This document shows, one piece after another, positions 16,593 through 25,513 of a stretch of 64,000 nt of DNA (positions are counted from its first letter, which is position 1; each line of letters starts with the position of its first letter). The notes under the pieces were generated by a model. It made no database searches. It worked only from the letters and a program-made list of their open reading frames with translations, and was not told the origin of the DNA. Origin of the DNA: SAR116 cluster bacterium AG-337-N21 (GTDB lineage: Bacteria; Pseudomonadota; Alphaproteobacteria; Puniceispirillales; Marisalimonadaceae); assembly GCA_003282145.1 (NCBI GenBank), contig QBZZ01000002.1, forward strand, positions 1 to 64,000. Reading direction: 5' to 3'. Position numbers and translations under genes: made by a program.

Positions 16593-17747
16593 ATGACTTC
16601 TGAAAATAATAATGGTGCACTTTCTGGTGTAAAAGTTATTGATCTGACAAGAGTGCTGTCCGGTCCTTTTTGCACGATGCTTTTAGCTGATATGGGAGCT
16701 GAAGTAATTAAGATAGAACCACCTAAAGGTGACAATGTAAGGAATCAGGGTGATATGGTTGATGGCTATAGCTCTTACTTTGCACAGTTCAATAGAAATA
16801 AAAAATCTGTAATTTTAGATTTATATAAAGAAACCGATAAAGAGTTATTAAAATCTTTGCTTAGTGATGCAGATGTTGTTGTAGAAAATTTTAAGGCAGG
16901 AGTTTTTAATAAAATGGGTTTTGATTATGAAACCTTGAAATCGATCAATCCGAAACTGATTAGTGCATCTGTCAATGGTTTTGGAAGTAAAGGAGAAATG
17001 AGTGACAGACCAGCTTTTGACTTCATAGCTCAGGCATTAAGTGGATTTATGTCATTAAATGGTACTGATGAAAGTGGCCCAATGAGAGCAGCTATGCCCA
17101 TATCAGATTTAGTAGCTGGTCTATATTGTTCTTTCGGAATCGTGAGCGCTTTATATTCAAGAGTTCAAACAGGAAAAGGGCAACAAGTTGAGTCATGTCT
17201 TACATCAGGTCTAATATCAATGATGGCATATTTATCATCTGAGAGTTTTGTTACCGGTAAAGCCCCAAAAAAATCTGGTAATAATCATCCAATTTTAGCA
17301 CCTTATGGGATTTTTCAAACATCTGATGGTGAGGTAGCTGTAGCCCCAGCAAGTGACAAGTTTTGTAATATATTCCTTGAAAGTACTGGTTTAACAAATT
17401 TGTTAAAAGATGAACTATATAAAAATAATACAAATAGAATGAAAAATAGAGACAGTCTAAATAAAATTGTTAATGAAAAAATGGCCTTGAAATCGTCAGA
17501 TTACTGGATAAAAAAACTAAATGATGCAGGTTGTCCTGCAGCTAAAATTGTATCACTACCAGAAGCTCTTGATAGTCAATTAGTAAAAGATACTGAGATG
17601 GTTATAAACTCAAACGGCCCAGAGGGTAGAAAAATAAAAATGACAGGTTTCCCAGTCAAATTATCTGAAACACCTTCCCAACTCTATAGATCCCCGCCCT
17701 TACTAGGTGAACATACAGAAGAAGTTCTAAAAACAATAAAAAATTAA
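16593..17747 (+). CDS. CaiB/BaiF family (class III) CoA-transferase
   Basis: 384 aa, usual length. It opens LSGVKVIDLTRVLSGPFCTMLLADMGAEVIKIEPP, the family hallmark, and has the active-site Asp at about residue 172 in AMPISDLVAGLYCSFG. Class III CoA-transferases move CoA between carboxylic acids (for example succinyl-CoA to a dicarboxylate). Its ATG follows the lyase stop with no gap, so the two are coupled. It most likely activates the acid that the following hydratase and the preceding lyase act on, as in itaconate- or methylglutaconate-type degradation; the identity of the acid is inference. Confidence 0.9.
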   Translation: MTSENNNGALSGVKVIDLTRVLSGPFCTMLLADMGAEVIKIEPPKGDNVRNQGDMVDGYSSYFAQFNRNKKSVILDLYKETDKELLKSLLSDADVVVENFKAGVFNKMGFDYETLKSINPKLISASVNGFGSKGEMSDRPAFDFIAQALSGFMSLNGTDESGPMRAAMPISDLVAGLYCSFGIVSALYSRVQTGKGQQVESCLTSGLISMMAYLSSESFVTGKAPKKSGNNHPILAPYGIFQTSDGEVAVAPASDKFCNIFLESTGLTNLLKDELYKNNTNRMKNRDSLNKIVNEKMALKSSDYWIKKLNDAGCPAAKIVSLPEALDSQLVKDTEMVINSNGPEGRKIKMTGFPVKLSETPSQLYRSPPLLGEHTEEVLKTIKN

Positions 17748-17763
17748 TTGGAGAGAAATTATA

Positions 17764-18555
17764 ATGGATTTAAAGACAATAAATTTTAAAATCGAAAATG
17801 AAATTGCATTGATTGAATTGAATAGACCAAAACAATATAATTCTCTAAATCAAGCTATGGCAGAGGATTTATTTCAAGTCTCATTGGAATGCGACGATAA
17901 TCCAAATATTAGATCTGTTTTGATGAGTGGAGCTGGGGAAGATGCCTTTTGTGCAGGTGGTGACGTAAATTCTTTTCATAAATATGGCCATAAGACAGCT
18001 AGTCATCTAAAGGAAGTTACAACAATCCTTCATGGAGCTATTTCAAGACTCTCAAGAATGAATGCTCCTCTTGTTGTCGCGGTAAATGGCGTGGCTGCTG
18101 GCGCGGGCTTTTCTTTTGTTGGATTTGCAGATATTGCAATTGCATCAACAAACGCAACATTTGTTTCAGCTTATTCAAAAATAGGATTAACACCAGACGG
18201 ATCCTCAACATACTTTTTGCCAAGAATTATTGGTACAAGAAGATATACGGAGCTTGTATTAACTAATAGAGTTTTAAGTGCAAAAGAAGCACTTGATTGG
18301 GGGCTGATAAATAAAGTTGTTGATTTCAAAGATCTAAAAGATGAGGCACATAATCTAGCAAAAAAATTAGCTGTGGGCCCATCTCTGGCATTTGGTAAAT
18401 TAAAAAATTTAGTCCACAACAGTTTTTTAGATTCTCTTGAAGGACAAATGGAGTATGAGTCAAGAATGATTGCTGAATCTGCAAAAACAAAAGATGGCAT
18501 CAATGGGGTTGATGCGTTCGTAAATAAAAAAACAGTTACATTCAAAGGTGAGTAA
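17764..18555 (+). CDS. Enoyl-CoA hydratase/isomerase family protein
   Basis: 263 aa crotonase-fold enzyme. It shows NRPKQYNSLNQAM near the N-terminus, the first oxyanion-hole loop GEDAFCAGGDVNSF at about 60-73, and the second at VNGVAAGAGFSFV (about 106-118). The Glu pair of classical hydratase is not both obvious: the segment after the second loop reads SKIGLTPDGSSTYFLPRIIG, as in many isomerase-like or 2-(1,2-epoxyphenylacetyl)-type members, so hydratase versus isomerase is open. It has an AGAGAAA-type ribosome binding site. It sits between the CoA-transferase and the dehydrogenase in one operon. Confidence 0.87.
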   Translation: MDLKTINFKIENEIALIELNRPKQYNSLNQAMAEDLFQVSLECDDNPNIRSVLMSGAGEDAFCAGGDVNSFHKYGHKTASHLKEVTTILHGAISRLSRMNAPLVVAVNGVAAGAGFSFVGFADIAIASTNATFVSAYSKIGLTPDGSSTYFLPRIIGTRRYTELVLTNRVLSAKEALDWGLINKVVDFKDLKDEAHNLAKKLAVGPSLAFGKLKNLVHNSFLDSLEGQMEYESRMIAESAKTKDGINGVDAFVNKKTVTFKGE

Positions 18556-18567
18556 GAGTGTTATTTT

Positions 18568-19656
18568 ATGTCGATTAATATTTTAGCTTTTGACGGCGAT
18601 GGTATTGGCCCTGAGATAATGAAATCAACACTGGATATCGTTGAGCTTTTGAATAAGAAATTAAAATTAAAAATAGATATATCTAAAGAGCCTATAGGTT
18701 TTGAATCACTAGAACAAAAAGGAACAACTTTTACAGACGACGCACTAACAAAAGCAAAAAAAGCAGATGGAATTATTTTGGGACCTGTTGGCCACAATGC
18801 TTATCCGTCCAAGAAGCAGGGTGGTATTAACCCATCTGGAACACTTCGAATAGAATTAGATTTATATGCAAATATAAGACCTGCGAAAAATTATAAAAAT
18901 GTTAAGTCTCTTTCTAAAGATATGGATTTAATTATTTTAAGAGAAAACACTGAAGGTTTTTATGCTGATCGAAATATGTTTGAAGGGAGTGGTGAATTTA
19001 GCCCGTCTCCTGGAATAGGATTAGCTATTAGGAAAATAACTAAAGCTGCGTCGCTTAGAATAGCAGAAACCGCTTTTGAAATAGCTAGATTAAAGAATAA
19101 TCAAATTAAAAAACCAGTTGTTCACGCAATTCATAAAGCAAATGTAATGAAATTAACGGATGGTATCTTTCTAGATGCTTGCAGGCAAGTGTCTAAAAAA
19201 CACAAAGATATTATTTATAAAGAAATGCTTGTAGATGCCTGTGCTGCTCACATTATAAGAGATCCAAGTCAATTTGATATTATTGTAACTACCAATATGT
19301 TTGGAGATATTTTATCTGATTTAGCAACTGAATTTTCAGGTTCCTTAGGTTTGGCAGGATCGCTAAATGCCGGTGAAGATTATGCAATGGCTCAAGCTCA
19401 ACATGGCTCTGCTCCAGATATTGCAGGTCAAAATACGGCAAACCCAATTTCTCTAATTTTGTCCACAAGTATGTTACTCAATTGGCTTGGAGAAAGAAGA
19501 AAGATAAAGGACCTGATTTTAGCATCGAGTTTAATTGATAAATCTGTTACAAACCTATTCGAAAACAAAAATAATTTAACTAAAGATCTTGGTGGAACGG
19601 CTTCAACAGAAAAAACAACCGAAAATCTAATTAACATCTTAAATCATTTAATTTAA
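18568..19656 (+). CDS. Isocitrate/isopropylmalate dehydrogenase family protein
   Basis: 362 aa beta-decarboxylating dehydrogenase. It has GDGIGPEIM at the N-terminus, the specificity helix TLRIELDLYANIRPAK at about 90-105, RENTEGFYADRN (isocitrate/homoisocitrate/tartrate-type ENTEG rather than the ELTGG of LeuB), HKANVMKLTDGIF with the catalytic Lys, the metal-binding Asp segment NMFGDILSDL, and HGSAPDIAGQNTANPI. It oxidatively decarboxylates a malate-type acid with NAD(P). The absence of leuACD neighbours and the presence of PrpF, CaiB and lyase genes argue against leucine synthesis and for catabolism of a branched or tricarboxylic acid. Confidence 0.88.
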   Translation: MSINILAFDGDGIGPEIMKSTLDIVELLNKKLKLKIDISKEPIGFESLEQKGTTFTDDALTKAKKADGIILGPVGHNAYPSKKQGGINPSGTLRIELDLYANIRPAKNYKNVKSLSKDMDLIILRENTEGFYADRNMFEGSGEFSPSPGIGLAIRKITKAASLRIAETAFEIARLKNNQIKKPVVHAIHKANVMKLTDGIFLDACRQVSKKHKDIIYKEMLVDACAAHIIRDPSQFDIIVTTNMFGDILSDLATEFSGSLGLAGSLNAGEDYAMAQAQHGSAPDIAGQNTANPISLILSTSMLLNWLGERRKIKDLILASSLIDKSVTNLFENKNNLTKDLGGTASTEKTTENLINILNHLI

Positions 19657-19662
19657 TAAGTC

Positions 19663-20763
19663 ATGACTGATCAAATATCTATACCTACAGTTTTTATGCG
19701 AGGGGGAACATCCAAAGGATTACTTTTCGATAAAAGAGATTTGCCTTCTGAAGAAAAAAAAATAAGTAAATATTTACTAGCTGCAATGGGTTCACCTGAT
19801 TTGCGTCAGATAGATGGGATGGGCGGAGCTACTTCAGTAACTAGTAAAGTTTGTATAATTTCAAAAAGTGAGCTTAAAAATATTGATATAGATTATTTTT
19901 TTGCTCAAGTTTTAGTTGATGAGGCTAGAGTAGATTATGGCCCAACTTGTGGTAATATGCTCTCGGCCGTTGGCCCATTTGCTATTGAAAAGGGTATGAT
20001 AGATGCAAAAGAGATTAAAACTAATATAGTTATTAGATCAGTCAATACTGGTTCAATTGTAGAAGCAACTATCCAAACTCCCAATAAGAAGGTTAAATAT
20101 TCTGGTGACTATAAAATTGCAGGAGTTCCTGGTGAAGGATCACCAATATTATTAAAGTTCAAAAACTTAGTTGGGGGTATTACTGGTAAACTTTTACCAA
20201 CTGATCATCCAACCACAATTATAAATGGTATTGAGGTCACATGTTTAGATGTTTCAATGCCAATAGTTATGGCAAATGCAAAAGATTTTGGCATTGTTGG
20301 AAATGAAACTAGTAATGATTTAAATGAAAACAAAACTTTATTAAAAAAAATAGAAGAAATTCGACTTAGAGCTGCTTTAAAAATGGGTATGGGAGACGTA
20401 AGTGGGATAGTTATTCCTAAGTTTGCTCTTTTATCAAAACCACTAAATGGTGGAACTATTACTTCAAGGTATTTTACTCCAAAAACTTGCCATGAGACTC
20501 ACGCTGCAACTGGTTCTAATTGTATTGCTTCAGCATGTTTAATTTCCAACACAGTTGCATCTAAAATTACAAATATTGAAGCAACTGGTAACGATAAAAT
20601 AACAATAGAACACCCATTAGGTCTGATAGATTGTTTAGTTGAAACCTCAACTACAGTAAATAGTTTTGATAAAGATTTTATCAAATCCTGTGGTGTGTAT
20701 CGTACTTCAAGAAAAATAATGGATGGTAATGTCTATATTCCAGAAAATATAGATGATGATTAA
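19663..20763 (+). CDS. PrpF-type isomerase (aconitate / methylitaconate / oxalomesaconate isomerase family)
   Basis: 366 aa, PrpF protein family (diaminopimelate-epimerase fold, duplicated). Diagnostic segments are PTVFMRGGTSKGLLF at residues 5-20, DGMGGATSVTSKVCII near 50-65, YGPTCGNMLSAVGPFA near 90-105, and HETHAATGSNCIASA near 280. Members shift double bonds in aconitate-like acids: 2-methyl-cis-aconitate isomerase, aconitate isomerase, 3-methylitaconate isomerase, 4-oxalomesaconate tautomerase. No prpBCD genes are present here, so the methylcitrate cycle is not the context. It overlaps the AbrB gene by 11 bases. Confidence 0.9.
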   Translation: MTDQISIPTVFMRGGTSKGLLFDKRDLPSEEKKISKYLLAAMGSPDLRQIDGMGGATSVTSKVCIISKSELKNIDIDYFFAQVLVDEARVDYGPTCGNMLSAVGPFAIEKGMIDAKEIKTNIVIRSVNTGSIVEATIQTPNKKVKYSGDYKIAGVPGEGSPILLKFKNLVGGITGKLLPTDHPTTIINGIEVTCLDVSMPIVMANAKDFGIVGNETSNDLNENKTLLKKIEEIRLRAALKMGMGDVSGIVIPKFALLSKPLNGGTITSRYFTPKTCHETHAATGSNCIASACLISNTVASKITNIEATGNDKITIEHPLGLIDCLVETSTTVNSFDKDFIKSCGVYRTSRKIMDGNVYIPENIDDD

Positions 20764-21826
20764 ATCTACTAACTTATACTTTAAAAACTTTTTTGACTGG
20801 TGGCCTCAAAAGTGGGGGTATATTTTCAGTTTATTGTTAGCTGTAATTAGTAGTTTGATTGCCTATTATTTAGGGTTGCCTCTACCTTGGATGTTAGGAC
20901 CATTGATGGGCTGTGGCTTTTTTGCAGCAATAGGTAAACCGGTCATAATTGGTAAAAAGCCTAGACCAATTTGTAGGGCACTTTTAGGCTGTACTATTGG
21001 GGCTAATTTTGGGCCAGAGATTTTAAATAGATTTAGTGAAATCGGAGTGTCTTTATTATTTATACCTGGTTTTGTTTTAATTATGGGAATCACAACTTTT
21101 TTATATTTATCAAAAATTATGAAAATGGATCGATCAACATCAATTTATGGTTCAATTCCAGGTGGTTTAAATGAAATGGTTATTTTGGGTCAAGAAATTG
21201 GAGCCGATCCAAGGACGCTTGTTTTAATTCACGCAACAAGAATAGTAGTCGTAGTATTTTTAGCCTCTTTGGTAATATTATTTGTTCCGAATTTAGGTGT
21301 TGAAGATTTACCTGAACCAGATTTATTTTATAATTGGAAACAAACCCCAACTGTTATTCTAGTTTCGCTAATCGGATGGTTTTTAGCAGTCAAACTAAAA
21401 ATACCTGGACCCACAATTATAGGCCCAATGATTTTATCAGCGGCTGCCCATATTTTTCAGATTATAGATGCAATGCCAATGTATATAATAGTAATTTCCA
21501 TTCAAATTTTACTTGGTTCTGCACTTGGATGTTTATTTAAAAACATTACTTTCAAAGAAATGTCTGGTCCAATATTAGCTGGATTAATAACAACTTTAAT
21601 TGCAGTAATACCTCTAATTATAATTTTTTATTTTTTAAGTAATATTGGTTATGATCCTTTATCAATTTTGTTAGCTTTTTCTCCAGGTGGTCAGTCTGAG
21701 ATGAATATTTTAGCATTATCTGTTGGTGCGGATATGTCTTTCATAAGCCCCCACCATATGTTCAGAGTGTTTCTTGTGATTATATTTGCAGGAATTTTAC
21801 ATAAAATCATAAAAAGATTTATTTAA
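20753..21826 (+). CDS. AbrB family membrane protein (probable transporter)
   Basis: 357 aa polytopic membrane protein of the membrane AbrB family (AbrB duplication type, often mis-named ammonia monooxygenase). The duplicated motifs are GLPLPWMLGPLMGCGFFAAIGKP and LKIPGPTIIGPMILSAAAH, with SIPGGLNEMVILGQEIGAD and AFSPGGQSEMNILALSVGAD halfway through each repeat. Function in bacteria is unproven; genetic context commonly suggests organic-acid transport. It overlaps the PrpF gene by 11 bases, ending the 15.6-21.8 kb operon. A second member lies at 23.2 kb on the other strand. Confidence 0.85.
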   Translation: MMIKSTNLYFKNFFDWWPQKWGYIFSLLLAVISSLIAYYLGLPLPWMLGPLMGCGFFAAIGKPVIIGKKPRPICRALLGCTIGANFGPEILNRFSEIGVSLLFIPGFVLIMGITTFLYLSKIMKMDRSTSIYGSIPGGLNEMVILGQEIGADPRTLVLIHATRIVVVVFLASLVILFVPNLGVEDLPEPDLFYNWKQTPTVILVSLIGWFLAVKLKIPGPTIIGPMILSAAAHIFQIIDAMPMYIIVISIQILLGSALGCLFKNITFKEMSGPILAGLITTLIAVIPLIIIFYFLSNIGYDPLSILLAFSPGGQSEMNILALSVGADMSFISPHHMFRVFLVIIFAGILHKIIKRFI

Positions 21827-21850
21827 ATCCTTTTACTAGGGCTTATTTTT

Positions 21851-22228
21851 TTAGTCAATCAAGCTCATGCCTTTATTATCAACAAAAGGTGTATTATTTA
21901 TCCAAGACATTTCAAAGCCTTCAATGCAACCAATATTGTATCCATACTGATTAGGATCAGATCGTCTTTTATGATGAGTATTTATGCCACATATCTTACA
22001 AAAATAATGCTCAGCTACTTTGGTGTTCCACTTATAAGAGGTTAAAAATTCTTTACCTTCAGTAATTTTTAATTCGTCTATTAAAGCTGTTCCCATAACA
22101 AAGCCTTTTCTAGAACAAATAGAACAATTGCACCTACGTAAATTTTTTATGTTTGTGCTCACTTCAAATCTTACTGAACCACAATGACATTTTCCTCGAA
22201 GAGGTAAAGATAAATCGTCAATTTCCAT
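21851..22228 (-). CDS. GFA family zinc-binding protein
   Basis: 125 aa, GFA (glutathione-dependent formaldehyde-activating-like) family. Zinc ligands are visible as CHCGSV near residue 14-19, RRCNCSICSRKG near 32-43 and FCKICGINTHH near 75-85. The family name is historic; most members have no demonstrated enzyme activity, though some use glutathione adducts. It is convergent with the AbrB gene upstream and 17 bases beyond the DapA-like gene on the same strand, so probably in its operon. Function unknown. Confidence 0.85.
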   Translation of the reverse strand: MEIDDLSLPLRGKCHCGSVRFEVSTNIKNLRRCNCSICSRKGFVMGTALIDELKITEGKEFLTSYKWNTKVAEHYFCKICGINTHHKRRSDPNQYGYNIGCIEGFEMSWINNTPFVDNKGMSLID

Positions 22229-22245
22229 ATCAACTCATATATTTT

Positions 22246-23157
22246 TTAAAATATGAACCCATAATCACTTTTTAATTTATTGGCCAATTCGTGGGTCTTA
22301 TGTTCGGATATAGGTATGAATGGTGGCCTTAAATTATTCCACATAGTATTTTTAGTCTGTAATGCCAATAAAGATTTTTGTGCTGGTATTGGAGCATAAT
22401 CTTGAAATAATAGTCTAACTGATTTAACTTTCTTTTGGAGTTCTTCTGCTCTTTCCCATTCTCCAGCATGACAAAGATCTATGACCTTAGATATATCTTT
22501 ACTATTCAAGTTGGCAGTTGCTGATATACACCCTGGTGCACCTAGTTTGATTGCCTCAATTACTGGAAGTTCTGCTCCTGGATAAACTATAAGCCCATTT
22601 ATTTTCAGAAGTGCTTCTGTATTCTCCCAAACACCTGAACTATCTTTTATACCTATTATAAAGTCAGGGTATGAAGATTTTAGTTTATGAACCAGATCGA
22701 TTGATAAACCTACGCCACTTACCTGAGGTATATGATACAAATATATCTTAAGTCTTTGGTCATTTACACCATCAATTAATTTTTCAAAATATTCATACAG
22801 TCCGTCATCGCTCACACCCTTGAAGTAAAATGGTGGTAAAGTCATTGCACCAAGGCAGCCTAAGTCAATAGCATGTTTAGTGATTTCAATTGTATCAGGT
22901 AAATTACATAAACCAGTCCCAGGAATTAATGTTTTGGGGTTGATACCAGATTTAACTAAACCTTCAATTGCTTTCATCCTTTCTTTATTTCCAACTGATA
23001 ATGCTTCTCCAGTAGTTCCAAAAGGGGCAAGACCAGAGCATCCATTTTCCATTAGATTTTGTGCTAGATCATTATACATTATTTGATCAACTTTAAGTTC
23101 ATTATTAAAAGGTGTTAAGATTGGTGCAATTAGTCCTTTAATCAATTTTGTCTCCAT
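22246..23157 (-). CDS. Dihydrodipicolinate synthase family aldolase
   Basis: 303 aa, (beta/alpha)8 class I aldolase of the DapA/NAL superfamily. It shows PFGTTGEALS (residues 45-54), Tyr141 in YLYHIP and the Schiff-base Lys171 in GIKDSSG. All three active-site elements are intact. The neighbours (GFA protein, AbrB permease, no lysine genes) argue against lysine synthesis and for cleavage or synthesis of a 2-keto-acid in catabolism, for example 2-keto-3-deoxy-sugar acids or 4-hydroxy-2-oxoacids. It is separated by about 50 bases from the AbrB gene on the same strand. A second DapA-like gene lies in the purine island at 41.6 kb. Confidence 0.87.
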   Translation of the reverse strand: METKLIKGLIAPILTPFNNELKVDQIMYNDLAQNLMENGCSGLAPFGTTGEALSVGNKERMKAIEGLVKSGINPKTLIPGTGLCNLPDTIEITKHAIDLGCLGAMTLPPFYFKGVSDDGLYEYFEKLIDGVNDQRLKIYLYHIPQVSGVGLSIDLVHKLKSSYPDFIIGIKDSSGVWENTEALLKINGLIVYPGAELPVIEAIKLGAPGCISATANLNSKDISKVIDLCHAGEWERAEELQKKVKSVRLLFQDYAPIPAQKSLLALQTKNTMWNNLRPPFIPISEHKTHELANKLKSDYGFIF

Positions 23158-23206
23158 GAATCCAACTAGATTTATACATTACTTTAATTTTTGTAAGAAA
23201 TAAATT

Positions 23207-24262
23207 TCAATTTGAATTCTGTATTAATAATTTCAGTTTAGGATAAATATATTTTTCGGCTATAGCTAAGATTATGAGCACAATTAACAATCTAAAAAAA
23301 TGATGAGTGACAACAAATGCTGGTTTAATATCTAGTGATGAAGCTACTAAACCCATTTCTTGAATTCCACCAGGAGCAAATGCTAATATTATTGCTTCTG
23401 CTTTAGCACCTGTAAAAGAAGATATAATCACTATAAACGGTATCATACAAACTGTAAGAGACATGACTATCCCAATTGCACAACCAATGTATTCTCTTGC
23501 GATTTTCCAATTTAGTCCATGCATGTTACTTCCAAAAAAGCTGCCAACTATGAGTTGTGCTAAAATGAAAATTATAATAGGAGCATCTAAGGCAATAATT
23601 TCAGTCATATGAAGAACCGCACTTAGGATTAATGGTCCAAAAAGTTTTTTACCCGGAAGTTTTATAATTGTTCCAAAGAATATACCACTAGGGATTAATA
23701 TGAGAATTATAAAACAATCAACTATACTTCCATAAAAATTAGGCCACATTGGTTGTCTTTCAAATGATCCTGGAAATACGAATAATATAAGAGTGGGGAT
23801 GGTAAATACAGTTATAAAAATTCGTATAATATGTATTAGTCCTACCTTCTTTGAGTTTGCTCCACATTCTTCTGCTCCTAATGCCATTTCTAACAAACCA
23901 CCTGGAGAAGAAATAAAAAAAGCTTCTACTTTTGGTACCTTTAAAATTTTGTAAAGGAAAACATAAGTAATAAAAAACGCAATTGGTACATACAGAAATA
24001 AGAACATGATAGAAATTATCCAATCATTCAATTCATGAAAAATTGAAGATGAAAATGACTGACCTAACCAAACACCTATAATGCCTACAAAAGGATCTCT
24101 CAGTTTTTGTGGAACATGTACTTCGTTTCCAAAAAGTGTAAAAATAGCTATTGAAAAGGCAGGTCCCAAAACCCACGGCAAAGGAAAAAGTAAAAAATTG
24201 AAAGTAATACCTCCTAAAATACCAATAAAAATTGTTATTAAAATAATTTGAATTTTACCCAT
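23207..24262 (-). CDS. AbrB family membrane protein, second copy
   Basis: 351 aa, about ten transmembrane segments. The same duplicated architecture as the protein at 20.8 kb: FPLPWVLGPAFSIAIFTLFG and KLPGKKLFGPLILSAVLHMTE, with SSPGGLLEMALGAEECGA and AFAPGGIQEMGLVASSLDIK. Identity between the two is modest by eye, so they are diverged paralogues rather than a recent duplication. It is first gene of a minus-strand operon with the DapA-like and GFA genes and divergent from the Ldh-family dehydrogenase, suggesting uptake of a hydroxy- or keto-acid. Confidence 0.83.
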   Translation of the reverse strand: MGKIQIILITIFIGILGGITFNFLLFPLPWVLGPAFSIAIFTLFGNEVHVPQKLRDPFVGIIGVWLGQSFSSSIFHELNDWIISIMFLFLYVPIAFFITYVFLYKILKVPKVEAFFISSPGGLLEMALGAEECGANSKKVGLIHIIRIFITVFTIPTLILFVFPGSFERQPMWPNFYGSIVDCFIILILIPSGIFFGTIIKLPGKKLFGPLILSAVLHMTEIIALDAPIIIFILAQLIVGSFFGSNMHGLNWKIAREYIGCAIGIVMSLTVCMIPFIVIISSFTGAKAEAIILAFAPGGIQEMGLVASSLDIKPAFVVTHHFFRLLIVLIILAIAEKYIYPKLKLLIQNSN

Positions 24263-24383
24263 AAAACATCCATCTACAAAAAATATCTAGAGAAAAAATT
24301 GGTATGTATTTTATTTTACTTAATATATTAAATAAATTATATCTAAATCTCAGCATATGAATAGATACTAACAGGGGAGCAAA

Positions 24384-25511
24384 TTGACGGGGGAAAACAT
24401 TAATTCAGAAATTCGTATTAAAGTTAAATACGCAATTCAACTTATTACTGAAATATTTCAAGCTAAGTCATGTAGTGAATATGAAGCTAAGACAATCGCG
24501 CAAAGACTATGTGGCTCAAATTTAAAAGGTCATGACAGTCATGGAATTGTTAGAGTTCCAAGATATGTACAGTGGATGGACTGGAACTGGGTTTTTCCAA
24601 ATGTTAAACCTGAAATAATAGTGGATGCTGGAGCAATGGCTTTACTGGATGCAAAACAAGGCTTTGGACAAGTGGCAGGTGAATATGCAGTTGATGAAGG
24701 AATTAAAAGAGCTGCAAAACACGGTATTTCTGTTATAGGTTTGAAAAATTCTGGTCATCTAGGTAGGATTGGAGACTGGGCTGAACGAGCAGCTGATGCA
24801 GGATTAGTTTCTTTTCATTTTGTAAATGTAAGGGGCAGCTTGCTTGTGGCACCCTTTGGAGGAAGCGACCGGAGAGGAAGTACATCTCCGTTATCAATAG
24901 GAATACCATCTAAAGGATTTCCTCATATTATCCTAGATATGGCAACTTCGACAGTTGCAGAAGGAAAGGTAATGGTAGCTCAAAAGGGAGGAAAAAAATT
25001 ACCCTTTGGCGCATTAATTGATAGTTCTGGAAATTTAACTACTGATACTGAAGTTATGTATGGCAAAATAAGGGATGATGAGATCCCAAACTCTGAGAAC
25101 GGAACGGGTGCGATCACAGCTTTTGGATTACATAAGGGATCTGGAATTAATTTTATGATGGAAATGTTAGGTGGAGCTCTAACTGGCTCAGGTGTGTCAG
25201 CGGGTATTGATGATAAAGAAAAAAGAAAATTTGGGAATGGCATGTTGTCATTGTACATATCTGTACAAAAAATGGTTGATTTAGATTACTTTTCTAAGGA
25301 AGTTAAATCTTACGCAGATTTTGTAAGGGCATCTCCACCTGCAAATCAAAATGAAAAAGTAATGATACCCGGTGACAAAGAAATATTGACTAATGAAGAT
25401 AGAATGAAAAATGGTTTACCAGTCGCACCTTTGGTTTGGGAAAATATCAGGCAAACTGCTAAAAAATTAAATGTTCCGAACCTACAGAGATTTGAAGAAG
25501 CTATAAATTAA
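24384..25511 (+). CDS. Malate/L-lactate/ureidoglycolate dehydrogenase family (Ldh_2) protein
   Basis: 375 aa NAD(P)-dependent oxidoreductase of the Ldh_2 family, unrelated to classical MDH/LDH. It has LKGHDSHGIVRVPRYVQW (catalytic His at about residue 50), VIGLKNSGHLGRIGDWAERA, APFGGSDRRGSTSPLSIGIP and HKGSGINFMMEMLGGALTGSG. The TTG start at 24384 follows GGGGAG. Members include ureidoglycolate, malate, sulfolactate and 2,3-diketogulonate dehydrogenases. Given the ureide-degradation genes 11 kb away a ureidoglycolate dehydrogenase role is possible but not shown; the divergent AbrB/DapA operon suggests another hydroxyacid. Confidence 0.87.
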   Translation: MTGENINSEIRIKVKYAIQLITEIFQAKSCSEYEAKTIAQRLCGSNLKGHDSHGIVRVPRYVQWMDWNWVFPNVKPEIIVDAGAMALLDAKQGFGQVAGEYAVDEGIKRAAKHGISVIGLKNSGHLGRIGDWAERAADAGLVSFHFVNVRGSLLVAPFGGSDRRGSTSPLSIGIPSKGFPHIILDMATSTVAEGKVMVAQKGGKKLPFGALIDSSGNLTTDTEVMYGKIRDDEIPNSENGTGAITAFGLHKGSGINFMMEMLGGALTGSGVSAGIDDKEKRKFGNGMLSLYISVQKMVDLDYFSKEVKSYADFVRASPPANQNEKVMIPGDKEILTNEDRMKNGLPVAPLVWENIRQTAKKLNVPNLQRFEEAIN

Positions 25512-25513
25512 TA

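Noticed and set aside
18568-19656. leuB (leucine biosynthesis)
   Set aside because: ENTEG motif and catabolic neighbours argue against isopropylmalate specificity.
24320-24331. TTAATATATTAA palindrome in the divergent gap between AbrB and Ldh_2 genes
   Set aside because: Made only of A and T in a very AT-rich gap, so expected by chance.
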